64,000 bases of DNA from UBA2589 sp038120095 (GTDB taxonomy: Bacteria > Gemmatimonadota > Gemmatimonadetes > Longimicrobiales > Gaopeijiaceae). A program made the translations under genes and the position numbers. Below, piece by piece: positions 37,376-44,741 of this stretch. The notes beneath the pieces are model-generated. The model did no database searches and had not been told where the DNA came from. It saw only the letters and a program-made list of their open reading frames with translations. Position 1 is the first letter of the stretch, and every line of letters starts with the position of its first letter. The stretch lies in contig JAYOKZ010000013.1 in the NCBI GenBank assembly GCA_038120095.1, positions 9,953-73,952 on the forward strand, given 5' to 3'.

Positions 37376-38952
37376 GAGGAGCTCGCGATCCTCTGACAGG
37401 CGAAGGACCATTCGTGCGCGCACGCTCGATTCAGGAGCGCCGGAATCTCCATGTCCATCAGATTCAATCCACCCTCCCGCAGGAGGAGCCGGAGGTCGAG
37501 CGGTCTGGGCTCGGTTCGGGCAAAGCCAGCCGGGTCCAGCAGATTCAGGCAGCCCGGCTGGTACCGCAGCTCGCAGGCGCGGGCCAGATAGGATCGTCCC
37601 AGCGCCGCATCAGCCTCGGTGATCTCGCCGCGACGATAGTGGAGCCCGAGTTCGTTACAGGCCCATGCAGCGTTGTCTCCGCAGTAGCTGGCCTCGAGCT
37701 GGATGAGACGGGCGCAGGCGTTGCCGCGTTCCTCCGCGCACGCCTGCTCCCAGAACGGGAGCGCATCCCCGGTGTGCTGCCCGTCAGTACGACCGGTCAG
37801 ACTCATTACGCCGAAGAAGAAGATCCAGACCGCCATGCGCATGAGGTTCAGTCGAGGGCTGATCCACACGGGGCGGGCAGCAATGTCCGAAGCGGCTGTC
37901 CATGCCGCGGCCCAGTCCCGACTCCGCACCACGTGGTCGATACCGCGGACGCTGAGGTTGAGCAACGGCACGCACAGGAGCTTGTCGTAGAACGTCGGCG
38001 CTCCCATCGCACCGAGCAGCGTATACAGGGCGAACACCCCGAGGCCGTAGAGTCCACCGAAGATCGTCTTCCCCACGGGCGTTCGAGGTGAGGTCGAGGG
38101 ATCCGTCACGAGGAGGTGCAGCCCCAGAAACACTGCTGCCGGAATCTCCGAGTCGATGAAGTACGGGACGCCCGTGATCTGAAAAGAGGCGGCGCTCAGC
38201 AGGAAGAGGACCACGGCGGCCGTGCCCGCGACCAGGGTGATCTCGAAGAAGTACATCACCACGAGACCGACACCGAAGAGGAAGAGATAGATTCGGGGAG
38301 CGAGCGTGAGCGTCGATGCGATTTCCTGCCCCCACGTGAGCCCGGTCGAGCCCGAGGCGATCAGAACGAGGGAGAAGAGTCCGAGCGCGAACGCGGACGG
38401 GTTGAAGATGTGGGCTGAGCGGCCGTCACGGTGCCACCGAATGAATTCCTTGCCCAGAAAGCCCACCGCGATCATCAGGAATTGCAGGTAGAACCAGTCG
38501 TCCCGGAACCAGAGGAACAGGTTGATGCTTCCGATGATCGGGATGGGGCCGAAGCCCAGCGTGTACGTCCGGCCGCGTGACCAGGAGAGCAGGATCGCAA
38601 ACGCGTACGCGAAGAGGACCTGCGCACCGATCAGCACACCCATGTCGTAGACTGGGCGCCAGTACCATCCCCAATAGGCGTACACCGCGAACTGACAGCA
38701 GGCCTGGATGTAGTGCTGGGCCCGCAGGGAGATCTCGAGTTTTCCGGCCGATCGCCTCAGCTTCGGCACCGTCGTGAGCAGAAGACTCCACGCCGCGACG
38801 GCGACGGTCGCCCCGAGGAACGACTGGCTGAGCAGCGCACTGGACTGCACCCGCGCCGTCTGGCCGAGCGCCGCGATCGCCCCCGCCAGGGCGAGGGGCA
38901 TCAGCAGGTTGGCGAACGGGCGGTGTTCGGGTGTGGCGACGTTCTGCTGCAT
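37372..38952 (-). CDS. NqrB/RnfD-like membrane protein fused to Sel1-like repeats
   Basis: A 526-residue inner-membrane protein. About eight or nine hydrophobic segments make up residues ~15-390. SAHIFNPSAFALG and LLVTDPSTSPRTPVGKTIFGG are hallmarks of the NqrB/RnfD/UnbU superfamily, whose members bind flavin and move electrons or ions. After a last transmembrane segment the C-terminal ~130 residues are cysteine-rich and Sel1/TPR-like (CARLIQLEASYCGDN, CNELGLHYRRGE, ACELRYQPGCLNLL). No other Rnf or Nqr subunit is nearby, so this is not a normal complex. UnbU-type proteins occur beside UnbV and SUMF1-like genes elsewhere; that link is inference. Confidence 0.7.
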   Translation of the reverse strand: MQQNVATPEHRPFANLLMPLALAGAIAALGQTARVQSSALLSQSFLGATVAVAAWSLLLTTVPKLRRSAGKLEISLRAQHYIQACCQFAVYAYWGWYWRPVYDMGVLIGAQVLFAYAFAILLSWSRGRTYTLGFGPIPIIGSINLFLWFRDDWFYLQFLMIAVGFLGKEFIRWHRDGRSAHIFNPSAFALGLFSLVLIASGSTGLTWGQEIASTLTLAPRIYLFLFGVGLVVMYFFEITLVAGTAAVVLFLLSAASFQITGVPYFIDSEIPAAVFLGLHLLVTDPSTSPRTPVGKTIFGGLYGLGVFALYTLLGAMGAPTFYDKLLCVPLLNLSVRGIDHVVRSRDWAAAWTAASDIAARPVWISPRLNLMRMAVWIFFFGVMSLTGRTDGQHTGDALPFWEQACAEERGNACARLIQLEASYCGDNAAWACNELGLHYRRGEITEADAALGRSYLARACELRYQPGCLNLLDPAGFARTEPRPLDLRLLLREGGLNLMDMEIPALLNRACAHEWSFACQRIASSS

Positions 38953-39077
38953 GGTGAGGCGAGGACGGATGACGACATCGGGAAGCTAGACCGTAGACAC
39001 CGCACTCGATAGCGCCCATGTCCTGCCGGGAAGGGGCGTCCTACTTTGGATTCATGACCCTCTTGAGAAGACTCACC

Positions 39078-40205
39078 ATGACACGCATCACTGCTCTGCT
39101 CGGCACGCTCCTCCTCTTCGGGGCGTGTGCCACCCAATCTGACGACCCGGCGCAGGCGGGAATGGACGGTGGGGGCGCTGTGCCCACGTTCACCGTCGAT
39201 CCGTCGTGGCCCCGGACGATGCCGAACGACTGGATCATGGGATCGATCACGGCCGTATTCGTCGATGCTCAGGATCATGTCTGGGTGACGCACCTCCCCG
39301 AGACGCTCACGCCGGAGGAGACTTCCGCTGTTCAGGATCCGCCGATCGGCCTGTGCTGCCGACCTGCTCCCGTCGTCGTGGAGTTCGACGCGGATGGGAA
39401 TGTCGTTCAGGGATGGGGTGACCCTGCCACGCAGGATGTCGCGGACTTCCCCCGAAACGCGCACGGACTCTTCGTGGATCACGAGGAAAACGTGTGGGTG
39501 GGTACGTACCGCCATCATCGGGTCATGAAGTTCACCCGGTCCGGTGAACTGCTCATGCAGATCGGGCGGTACGATGAGACCGGTGGGAATGCCGATCCAG
39601 AGTTGCTGGGCGGCCCCGCGGGCATATGGGTGGATCCGGGAACGAACGAAGTCTTCATCGCCGACGGGTATCGGAACCGTCGTGTCATCGTCTTCGACGG
39701 AGCTTCGGGCGAGTATCTCCGCCACTGGGGCGCATACGGGGAGACGCCTCAGGACGACTATCAGTACGACTTCGGAGGGGCGGCGCACGCGTCCGATCCT
39801 CCGACGCAGATGTCCACGGTGCACGGTCTCGTCGGCTCGAATGACGGGCTCATCTACGTAGCCGATCGGCGAGGAAACCGGATTCAGGTCTTCCAGCAGG
39901 ACGGGACGTTCGTCACCGAGAAGATCATCGAGCCCAACACGCTCGCGTCCGGCTCGGCCTTCGTCATTCAGCTGTCGCCGGATGCGGATCAGGAGTGGCT
40001 ATATCTGGCCGATGGGACCAACCACAAGGTCTGGATCCTTCGTCGCAGCGACCTCGAGGTCGTCGGCGACTTCGGACGGGGTGGCCGCCAGATCGGCCAG
40101 TTCCTGCGGCCGCATGGCATGGGCGTCGATTCCCGGGGCAACATCTACGTCGGTGAGGCGTCGACGGGTCGGCGGATTCAGAAGTTCAGTATTTCGGGAG
40201 GCTGA
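39078..40205 (+). CDS. NHL-repeat (six-bladed propeller) lipoprotein
   Basis: A 375-residue protein with a lipobox (LLLFGACA). NHL-type blades are evident, for example DAQDHVWVTHL, GLFVDHEENVWVGTYRHHRVMKF, GIWVDPGTNEVFIADGYRNRRVIVFD, LIYVADRRGNRIQVF and GVDSRGNIYVGEA. The pattern matches exported NHL proteins related to peptidyl-alpha-hydroxyglycine lyase, but lyase activity is not implied. The ATG at 39078 starts the signal. It is divergent from the NqrB/RnfD-like gene across a 125-base gap and is followed closely by the LolA-like gene. Confidence 0.8.
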   Translation: MTRITALLGTLLLFGACATQSDDPAQAGMDGGGAVPTFTVDPSWPRTMPNDWIMGSITAVFVDAQDHVWVTHLPETLTPEETSAVQDPPIGLCCRPAPVVVEFDADGNVVQGWGDPATQDVADFPRNAHGLFVDHEENVWVGTYRHHRVMKFTRSGELLMQIGRYDETGGNADPELLGGPAGIWVDPGTNEVFIADGYRNRRVIVFDGASGEYLRHWGAYGETPQDDYQYDFGGAAHASDPPTQMSTVHGLVGSNDGLIYVADRRGNRIQVFQQDGTFVTEKIIEPNTLASGSAFVIQLSPDADQEWLYLADGTNHKVWILRRSDLEVVGDFGRGGRQIGQFLRPHGMGVDSRGNIYVGEASTGRRIQKFSISGG

Positions 40206-40209
40206 CCCG

Positions 40210-41034
40210 GTGCGCCTGCGCGCGTGCTCGACGTACCTGGGTGCTCTGGCCCTCCTGCTTGTCTCCGCGGGATCCGTAGCGGCCCAGTCCGCTTCGGAGA
40301 TCGTGGACGCGATGCTCGCCGCGTACGAGGCGAGGATCGAGGGTGTCCAGAATTACTCGCTGGTTCAGGCCGTGATGGGGTTGGAAGCCGTCACGTACTT
40401 CGAGAAGGAGACGTCCTCGGGCCGACCGGTATTCCGCGCCAGCCTTGCCGGTCTGGCGGGGCAGACCGGCTCACCGGCGACCGGCGTGAACGATGTCTAC
40501 GCATTGGGCGAGGATCTCGCGCGTCGGTCGGAATACCACGGGCGGGAGACGATCAATGACTATGACGTCCACGTCCTACAGATCAACGACCTGCGGGACA
40601 CCGGCTTCGGGACCAGCGTCGCGCAGGACTCGGAGTTTGAACCGATCCGAGGTCGCATCTATCTCGACGTCGATACCTACGCACCCCGACGTTTCATGTT
40701 CGAAGGTGAAATGACTCGCGAGGCCTCCGCGATCCCGCTCACGGCCACGATGGACATGGGTGATTACCGGGAGGTCGATGGACTCCTCGTCCCGTACCGC
40801 ACTGTGACGACGATCGAGGGTCTCGGTGCAGCGATCGACCCGCAGGTGCGAGAGCAATTCGAGCGCATGCAGCGGGAGCTCGAGGAGATGCCGCCGGAGC
40901 AGCGCATGATGATCGAGGTCATGATGGCGGATCAGATGAGACAGTTCGAGGCGATGATGTCCGATGATTCCGCCCCGATGGTTGTGGAGGTCCTGGTCAC
41001 GGAGGTCAGGGTGAATCAGGGGCCACCGCGCTGA
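40210..41034 (+). CDS. exported LolA/outer-membrane lipoprotein-sorting-like protein
   Basis: A 274-residue protein starting at a GTG four bases after the NHL stop, with a signal peptide ending SVAAQS. The body has the half-barrel pattern of LolA/LolB-like proteins: MLAAYEARIEGVQNYSLVQAV, YLDVDTYAPRRFMFEGEMTREA and GDYREVDGLLVPYRTVTTIEG. Near the C-terminus a Met/Glu-rich helix (MQRELEEMPPEQRMMIEVMMADQM) is unusual for LolA and is probably coiled-coil or an interaction segment. Probably co-transcribed with the NHL gene. Function inferred from fold only. Confidence 0.6.
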   Translation: MRLRACSTYLGALALLLVSAGSVAAQSASEIVDAMLAAYEARIEGVQNYSLVQAVMGLEAVTYFEKETSSGRPVFRASLAGLAGQTGSPATGVNDVYALGEDLARRSEYHGRETINDYDVHVLQINDLRDTGFGTSVAQDSEFEPIRGRIYLDVDTYAPRRFMFEGEMTREASAIPLTATMDMGDYREVDGLLVPYRTVTTIEGLGAAIDPQVREQFERMQRELEEMPPEQRMMIEVMMADQMRQFEAMMSDDSAPMVVEVLVTEVRVNQGPPR

Positions 41035-41276
41035 AGCACACCTCACGAGGGGGTCGAGAGGCCCTGCGCCCGCCCGGTCGACGCGCGTGCCGGATCATTA
41101 GGATAATCTGGCACGTCTGCGAGCGGCGCCACTCGGACGAATTGGGGCAAACGTCCGGCAAGAGTGTTGAGCCAATGCAACATGTTGGGCTTCTTTAAGC
41201 CTCGGGAAAGTTCGTGATGTTTCTCTAACGTGATGTGGTGCTTGGGCTTGAGGTTTGTGGGGTGTCCGGCGTGGCA
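41035..41276. other. intergenic region upstream of PEP-CTERM promoter
   Basis: No gene is visible here. It contains the perfect palindrome CAACATGTTG at 41178-41187, about 92 bases upstream of the -24 element, and the inverted repeat CGGACG/CGTCCG at 41134-41139 and 41152-41157. Both could be enhancer sites for a sigma-54 activator. Confidence 0.35.
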
Positions 41277-41292
41277 TTGGCCCACCCCTTGC
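41277..41292 (+). promoter_or_regulatory. candidate sigma-54 (-24/-12) promoter of PEP-CTERM gene
   Basis: TTGGCCCACCCCTTGC: GG at 41279-41280, ten bases, then GC at 41291-41292, the invariant spacing of -24/-12 promoters, with TTGGC and TTGC matching the consensus. Predicted start of transcription near 41304, giving a ~126-base leader with a GCACGT/ACGTGC hairpin at 41380-41396. Confidence 0.6.
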
Positions 41293-41429
41293 CACCTAGG
41301 GGGTGAGGAACGGAATGTGGTTTCCCCAGATCAGTCTGGACTCAGGGTCGCATTTTTGAATTGGTTAAGGATCCGAGAAGCACGTTCGCCACGTGCGGAG
41401 ACGGGTTTCCCCCCAAGCTGAAGAAGACG

Positions 41430-41972
41430 ATGATGAAGAAAGCGTTGACATCCGGCACCGTGGCAGTAGTCGCGCTGATGGCGCTGGGTGCTCCGGTGCA
41501 GGCGCAGATCGTTCAGTGCTCGGTAGGCGATGTTCATTTCAATGGCGCTTTGCCGGGAGGCACTCAGTCAAGCAGGTGCATCGGCTGGTTTCAAGGCAAC
41601 AACTCGAATCAGGATGCGTTGGAGGCAGAGAACCTGGCGCTTCTCGGTGGAACCGGAGAGTCTCTGTCGTCCGACGAGTCCGGTTGGGGTCGCGACGGAT
41701 TTCTCGAGATTGGCCCGTTCACGAACTTCATCCTAGCAGTCAAGGCTGGGAACTACTTCAGTTACTACTCCTTCTACGGCACCGCGACGAGCTTCTCGTG
41801 GGACTTCAACGCGATTCGGGACCAGCTCAACCGTCAAGGTTATTCGGGAACCGGGTTAGCACTCTCCCACTACGAGGTGTTTGCGGTCCCTGAGCCGGGT
41901 ACCCTTCTGCTCCTGGGAACTGGCCTCCTCGGCATGGCCGCGCTTCGCCGCCGCCGCGAGGTCGTCGCCTGA
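41430..41972 (+). CDS. PEP-CTERM sorting-domain protein
   Basis: A 180-residue exported protein. The signal peptide runs to about residue 26 (APVQAQ). The C-terminus is a textbook PEP-CTERM tag: VPEPGT, then a hydrophobic LLLLGTGLLGMAAL, then the basic RRRRE. Proteins with this tag are cut and anchored by an exosortase and are linked to extracellular polysaccharide or floc formation. No exosortase is in the window. The mature part has two cysteines and many Ser/Gly/Asn. GAAGAAG precedes tandem ATG codons, so the start could also be 41433. The likely sigma-54 promoter and the nearby response regulator suggest PrsR-type control. Confidence 0.85.
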   Translation: MMKKALTSGTVAVVALMALGAPVQAQIVQCSVGDVHFNGALPGGTQSSRCIGWFQGNNSNQDALEAENLALLGGTGESLSSDESGWGRDGFLEIGPFTNFILAVKAGNYFSYYSFYGTATSFSWDFNAIRDQLNRQGYSGTGLALSHYEVFAVPEPGTLLLLGTGLLGMAALRRRREVVA

Positions 41973-41999
41973 TCGCTCTTGGTTGATCTGACAGGCTGA

Positions 42000-42033
42000 G
42001 AGGCCCCGACCGCTGGTCGGGGCCTCTTTTTTT
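42000..42033 (+). terminator. intrinsic terminator of PEP-CTERM gene
   Basis: A perfect 12-bp stem GAGGCCCCGACC/GGTCGGGGCCTC with loop GCT, followed by seven T (42027-42033). It lies 27 bases after the stop codon. Confidence 0.92.
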
Positions 42034-42126
42034 GCCCTGTCTCTCCGGCTTGCCGCGGCTATGTCCCCGTGATGATTGCCGCGGGCCGCCGCCACGTAGT
42101 CTTCGGACGCGCTGACGTGAGCAATT

Positions 42127-42159
42127 CGGTCAGGGTGGCCGAAGCGGTCAGGATGACCG
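42127..42159. promoter_or_regulatory. tandem dyads, possible enhancer for sigma-54 activator
   Basis: Two neighbouring inverted repeats of the same form: CGGTCAGGGTGGCCG (42127-42141) and CGGTCAGGATGACCG (42145-42159), 18 bases apart. They lie 70-100 bases upstream of the second -24/-12 promoter, the usual distance for upstream activating sites. Confidence 0.45.
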
Positions 42160-42225
42160 ATTGGCAAATCCGAAATGAAGTTCGGTAAGTGACTGCAGTG
42201 TCGTGAGTTGCAGCGATCGAAGCTG

Positions 42226-42241
42226 CTGGCACCATCTCTGC
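42226..42241 (+). promoter_or_regulatory. second candidate sigma-54 (-24/-12) promoter
   Basis: CTGGCACCATCTCTGC: GG at 42228-42229, ten bases, GC at 42240-42241. TGGCAC matches the -24 consensus exactly; the -12 part is CTGC instead of TTGC. Predicted transcription start near 42253. Confidence 0.6.
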
Positions 42242-42252
42242 ACTTCTCCAGG

Positions 42253-42436
42253 TCAAATCATCGGGGTGCAGGGGCGACTGGGAGTTCGCTTCCCAGGGCA
42301 ATCTCTCTCTTCACGGGAAAGAGTTGCCACGAACGTCTCTGCGACCCGCCTGGAGTTACCCCCCAGGGAAGCGCGTTTCCCACCCCCGCATTGGGGAGCG
42401 CGTCGGCCTCGCAGGCTCAGCCTGCGAGGCCTCTCC
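42253..42436 (+). ncRNA. candidate structured sigma-54-dependent RNA or leader
   Basis: No convincing coding frame lies here, but the stretch is full of hairpins: CTGGGA/TCCCAG, GGCAA...TTGCC enclosing CTCTT/AAGAG, GGGAA/TTCCC, CCCC/GGGG, and a final terminator-like stem. It begins at the predicted start of the second -24/-12 promoter. It may be a small RNA, or an attenuated leader of the response regulator gene that starts at 42483. No known riboswitch class was recognised. Confidence 0.4.
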
Positions 42437-42440
42437 TTTA
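42405..42440 (+). terminator. hairpin before response regulator gene
   Basis: GGCCTCGCAGGCT (42405-42417) is followed after one base by its exact complement (42419-42431), giving an 11-12-bp stem with a short loop. A TCTCCTTTA tract follows. It is a plausible intrinsic terminator or attenuator. Confidence 0.6.
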
Positions 42441-42482
42441 TGCCCCTTGATGTGCCCGCGCTCGGGATGTAGACACTAGGGC

Positions 42483-43892
42483 ATGCTCAATTCCGAACCT
42501 CGGGTCATTCGCGTTCTCCTCGCAGACGACGACCCCGATCAGCTTCTCCTGAACGAGTCGATCCTGCGCGAGGTGGGGTGGGCACCTGTCGACATCATCA
42601 CGGTGCCCGACGGTCGCGAAGCTCTGCGCGCCCTTCGGGAAGAGGCCTTCGACGTTGCGGTACTCGACCTGAGCATGCCCGCCCTGAACGGGCTCGAGGT
42701 CTTCGAGGCGATCGAGGGGGACCCTCACTGTCCCCAGGTGATCTTCCTCAGCGGACGGGGCACGGTCGCCTCGGCGACGAGGGCGATGCAGCTTGGCGCG
42801 TACGACTTCATGGAGAAGCCTGTCGATGCGGATCGGCTCGTCTCTCTGGTATGGCGCGCCGCACAGACGCAGGAGGCGATCGGGAAGGGGGAGCGTCTCC
42901 GGGCCGCTGCCCGTCGCGAAGCGTCGAGCGTCTCGATCATTACTCAGGACAAGGCGCTCACGGACTCTCTTGCCATGCTCGCACGGGTGGCAGGGTCTGA
43001 TGTCTCAGTCCTGGTGCATGGAGAGTCGGGAACGGGAAAGGAGTTGATCGCTCGCGAGCTTCATCGCCTTTCTGGCCGTGCTGACGCGCCGTTGGTTGCG
43101 TTGAACTGCGCAGCGGTTGCCGAGTCGCTGGCCGAGTCGGAGCTCTTCGGACACGAGAAAGGAGCCTTCACCGGGGCCGCATCAAGAAAGATCGGGCTCG
43201 TCGAGATGGCGGATGGCGGAACGCTGTTCCTCGACGAGATCGGGGACATGCCGCTGCCGCTGCAGGCGAAGTTGCTGCGCGTCCTGGAAACACGACGATT
43301 CCGTCGGGTCGGTGGAGTCAAGGAATTTCCGACGAATTTTCGGCTCGTATCTGCAACGAATCGTCCGCTTCAGCGGCTGGTCGACCAGGAGGTGTTTCGG
43401 GCGGACCTCTTCTATCGGATCAATTCCATTGTCCTGGACCTCCCGCCCCTCAGGGATCGACCGGGAGACATCTCACTACTTGTCTCGCATTTCCTCGAGG
43501 AATTCAAACCCGGCGAATCCGATCGCTGGTCGATTGCCCCCGACGCGATGGCGCTTCTGGAGCGTTACGGGTGGCCGGGTAACGTGCGGGAACTCAGGAA
43601 CGTGGTCGAGCGCCTCGCGCTGCTGACTCGAGGTCAGACGATACGAGCCTCGGACCTCGCCGGTTCCGTGGCGTCGGGGCCTGTGCTGGAGGGAGCTGAT
43701 CCAGCGACTTCGACGGACGGAAGCACTCCGCACCTTCCCTCCCTGAATCTCGACCTCCTCGAGCGCATGGCCATCGAGCAGGCGCTCGAGGAAAGCGACT
43801 GGCACCAGGGGCATGCCGCCACGGTGCTGGGGATCTCGCCGCGAACGCTTCACCGAAAGATTCGCGCTCTCGAACTCGAGCGCCCTCGATAG
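42483..43892 (+). CDS. sigma-54-dependent response regulator (NtrC/PrsR type)
   Basis: A 469-residue cytosolic activator. The receiver domain has the acidic pocket DDD (15-17), phospho-acceptor D62 (VLDLS) and K112 (EKP). The AAA+ domain has Walker A GESGTGKE (180-187), the sigma-54-contacting loop GAFTGA (227-232) and Walker B FLDEIG (249-254). A Fis-type helix-turn-helix ends the protein (HAATVLGISPRTLHRKI). No sensor kinase is adjacent. Its position beside a PEP-CTERM gene and two -24/-12 promoters suggests it is the PrsR-like activator of that system and may control its own leader. Confidence 0.9.
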   Translation: MLNSEPRVIRVLLADDDPDQLLLNESILREVGWAPVDIITVPDGREALRALREEAFDVAVLDLSMPALNGLEVFEAIEGDPHCPQVIFLSGRGTVASATRAMQLGAYDFMEKPVDADRLVSLVWRAAQTQEAIGKGERLRAAARREASSVSIITQDKALTDSLAMLARVAGSDVSVLVHGESGTGKELIARELHRLSGRADAPLVALNCAAVAESLAESELFGHEKGAFTGAASRKIGLVEMADGGTLFLDEIGDMPLPLQAKLLRVLETRRFRRVGGVKEFPTNFRLVSATNRPLQRLVDQEVFRADLFYRINSIVLDLPPLRDRPGDISLLVSHFLEEFKPGESDRWSIAPDAMALLERYGWPGNVRELRNVVERLALLTRGQTIRASDLAGSVASGPVLEGADPATSTDGSTPHLPSLNLDLLERMAIEQALEESDWHQGHAATVLGISPRTLHRKIRALELERPR

Positions 43893-43921
43893 CCCGACGG
43901 CTGGCCGGGTGTGATACTCGA

Positions 43922-44506
43922 CTAGCGGTCGAGCTGTGACCCGGAGCTCGTGATGGGTGTCGGACAGTGGCCGCCGCCACTCAGCGCGGATCCGATGCTG
44001 CTCAGGAGCCCTCCCAGCCCGGATCCGGAGCTCTCCAGAGGAACGGTCCCCGAGAGAAGATCACGGTAGAGCGCGTCCATCAATGCCTCGTCATCGCTGA
44101 TGAGGTCGATGTCACGAAGTGTGACCACGGGGCGGCCGCTCTGCGGAAGGTTCAGGGCGAGCTGCGCCGGCGCGATGCCGGCGAACCGCGCTTCCAATGC
44201 GTCAGTCTCCCCACCCGCGGTCGGGATCTCGGCCGTCGCCCCCGCTGTCGAGGCGGTCGGGCGCGGCGCCGGTGAGGGGACCATCGGGGGCACCGTCTGC
44301 GACAGCTCGACCACCTCGATCGCGTCGAAGGTCTCGGTGGGACGTTCTTTTCTCGGGGCGTCCAGGTCACCGGGGCCGGCACCGGGAACGGTGACGACGA
44401 TCAGGGCGGCGATGTGAACCACGACCGAGACCGAAAGGCCCACGCTCAGGGCCGCTCGATCCTGACCTCCTCTCGTAGTCTGGGTCACCTGTGCTCCGCT
44501 CCCCAT
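43922..44506 (-). CDS. TonB-like N-terminal protein lacking the receptor domain
   Basis: About 194 residues from the ATG at 44506; an ATG at 44569 is an alternative. A transmembrane segment (VSVVVHIAALIVVTVPGAG) is followed by a proline/alanine-rich spacer (PPMVPSPAPRPTASTAGA), as in TonB or energy-transducer proteins. The C-terminal part (RPVVTLRDIDLISDDEALMDALYRDLL, then a Ser/Gly-rich tail) does not look like the TonB C-terminal domain. No ExbB or ExbD gene is nearby. It converges on the response regulator gene. Function unknown. Confidence 0.55.
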   Translation of the reverse strand: MGSGAQVTQTTRGGQDRAALSVGLSVSVVVHIAALIVVTVPGAGPGDLDAPRKERPTETFDAIEVVELSQTVPPMVPSPAPRPTASTAGATAEIPTAGGETDALEARFAGIAPAQLALNLPQSGRPVVTLRDIDLISDDEALMDALYRDLLSGTVPLESSGSGLGGLLSSIGSALSGGGHCPTPITSSGSQLDR

Positions 44507-44741
44507 GGCGTCGCCGCTGCCTTCGTCAGAACCGTCTCTACCCTTGAGACGAGACGCTGATCTCTTCATGCACACGGGCACGATCCTGTCAGCTACCCAA
44601 CATTGCCGACGTCGTGCCCCGGGCGCCAGCCGCAACTGCGCGCGCAGCCGCGACCCGCTTGCACGGCGCGCATCGACGAGGCGATCCTGTAGAGGCCTTC
44701 GGTGCGCGAACTGCGCGCCTGACCCCGCGCTCCCTCAGACT

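Noticed and set aside
42253..42440. Cyclic-di-GMP (GEMM) or other known riboswitch
   Set aside because: Considered because it is near an exopolysaccharide-type PEP-CTERM gene, but the conserved GEMM core sequence could not be found.
42203..42472. Short open frames (about 80-90 codons) in the non-coding stretch before the response regulator
   Set aside because: Composition is Arg/Pro/Ser-rich without domain, no ribosome site, and the DNA is dominated by hairpins; RNA is a better explanation.
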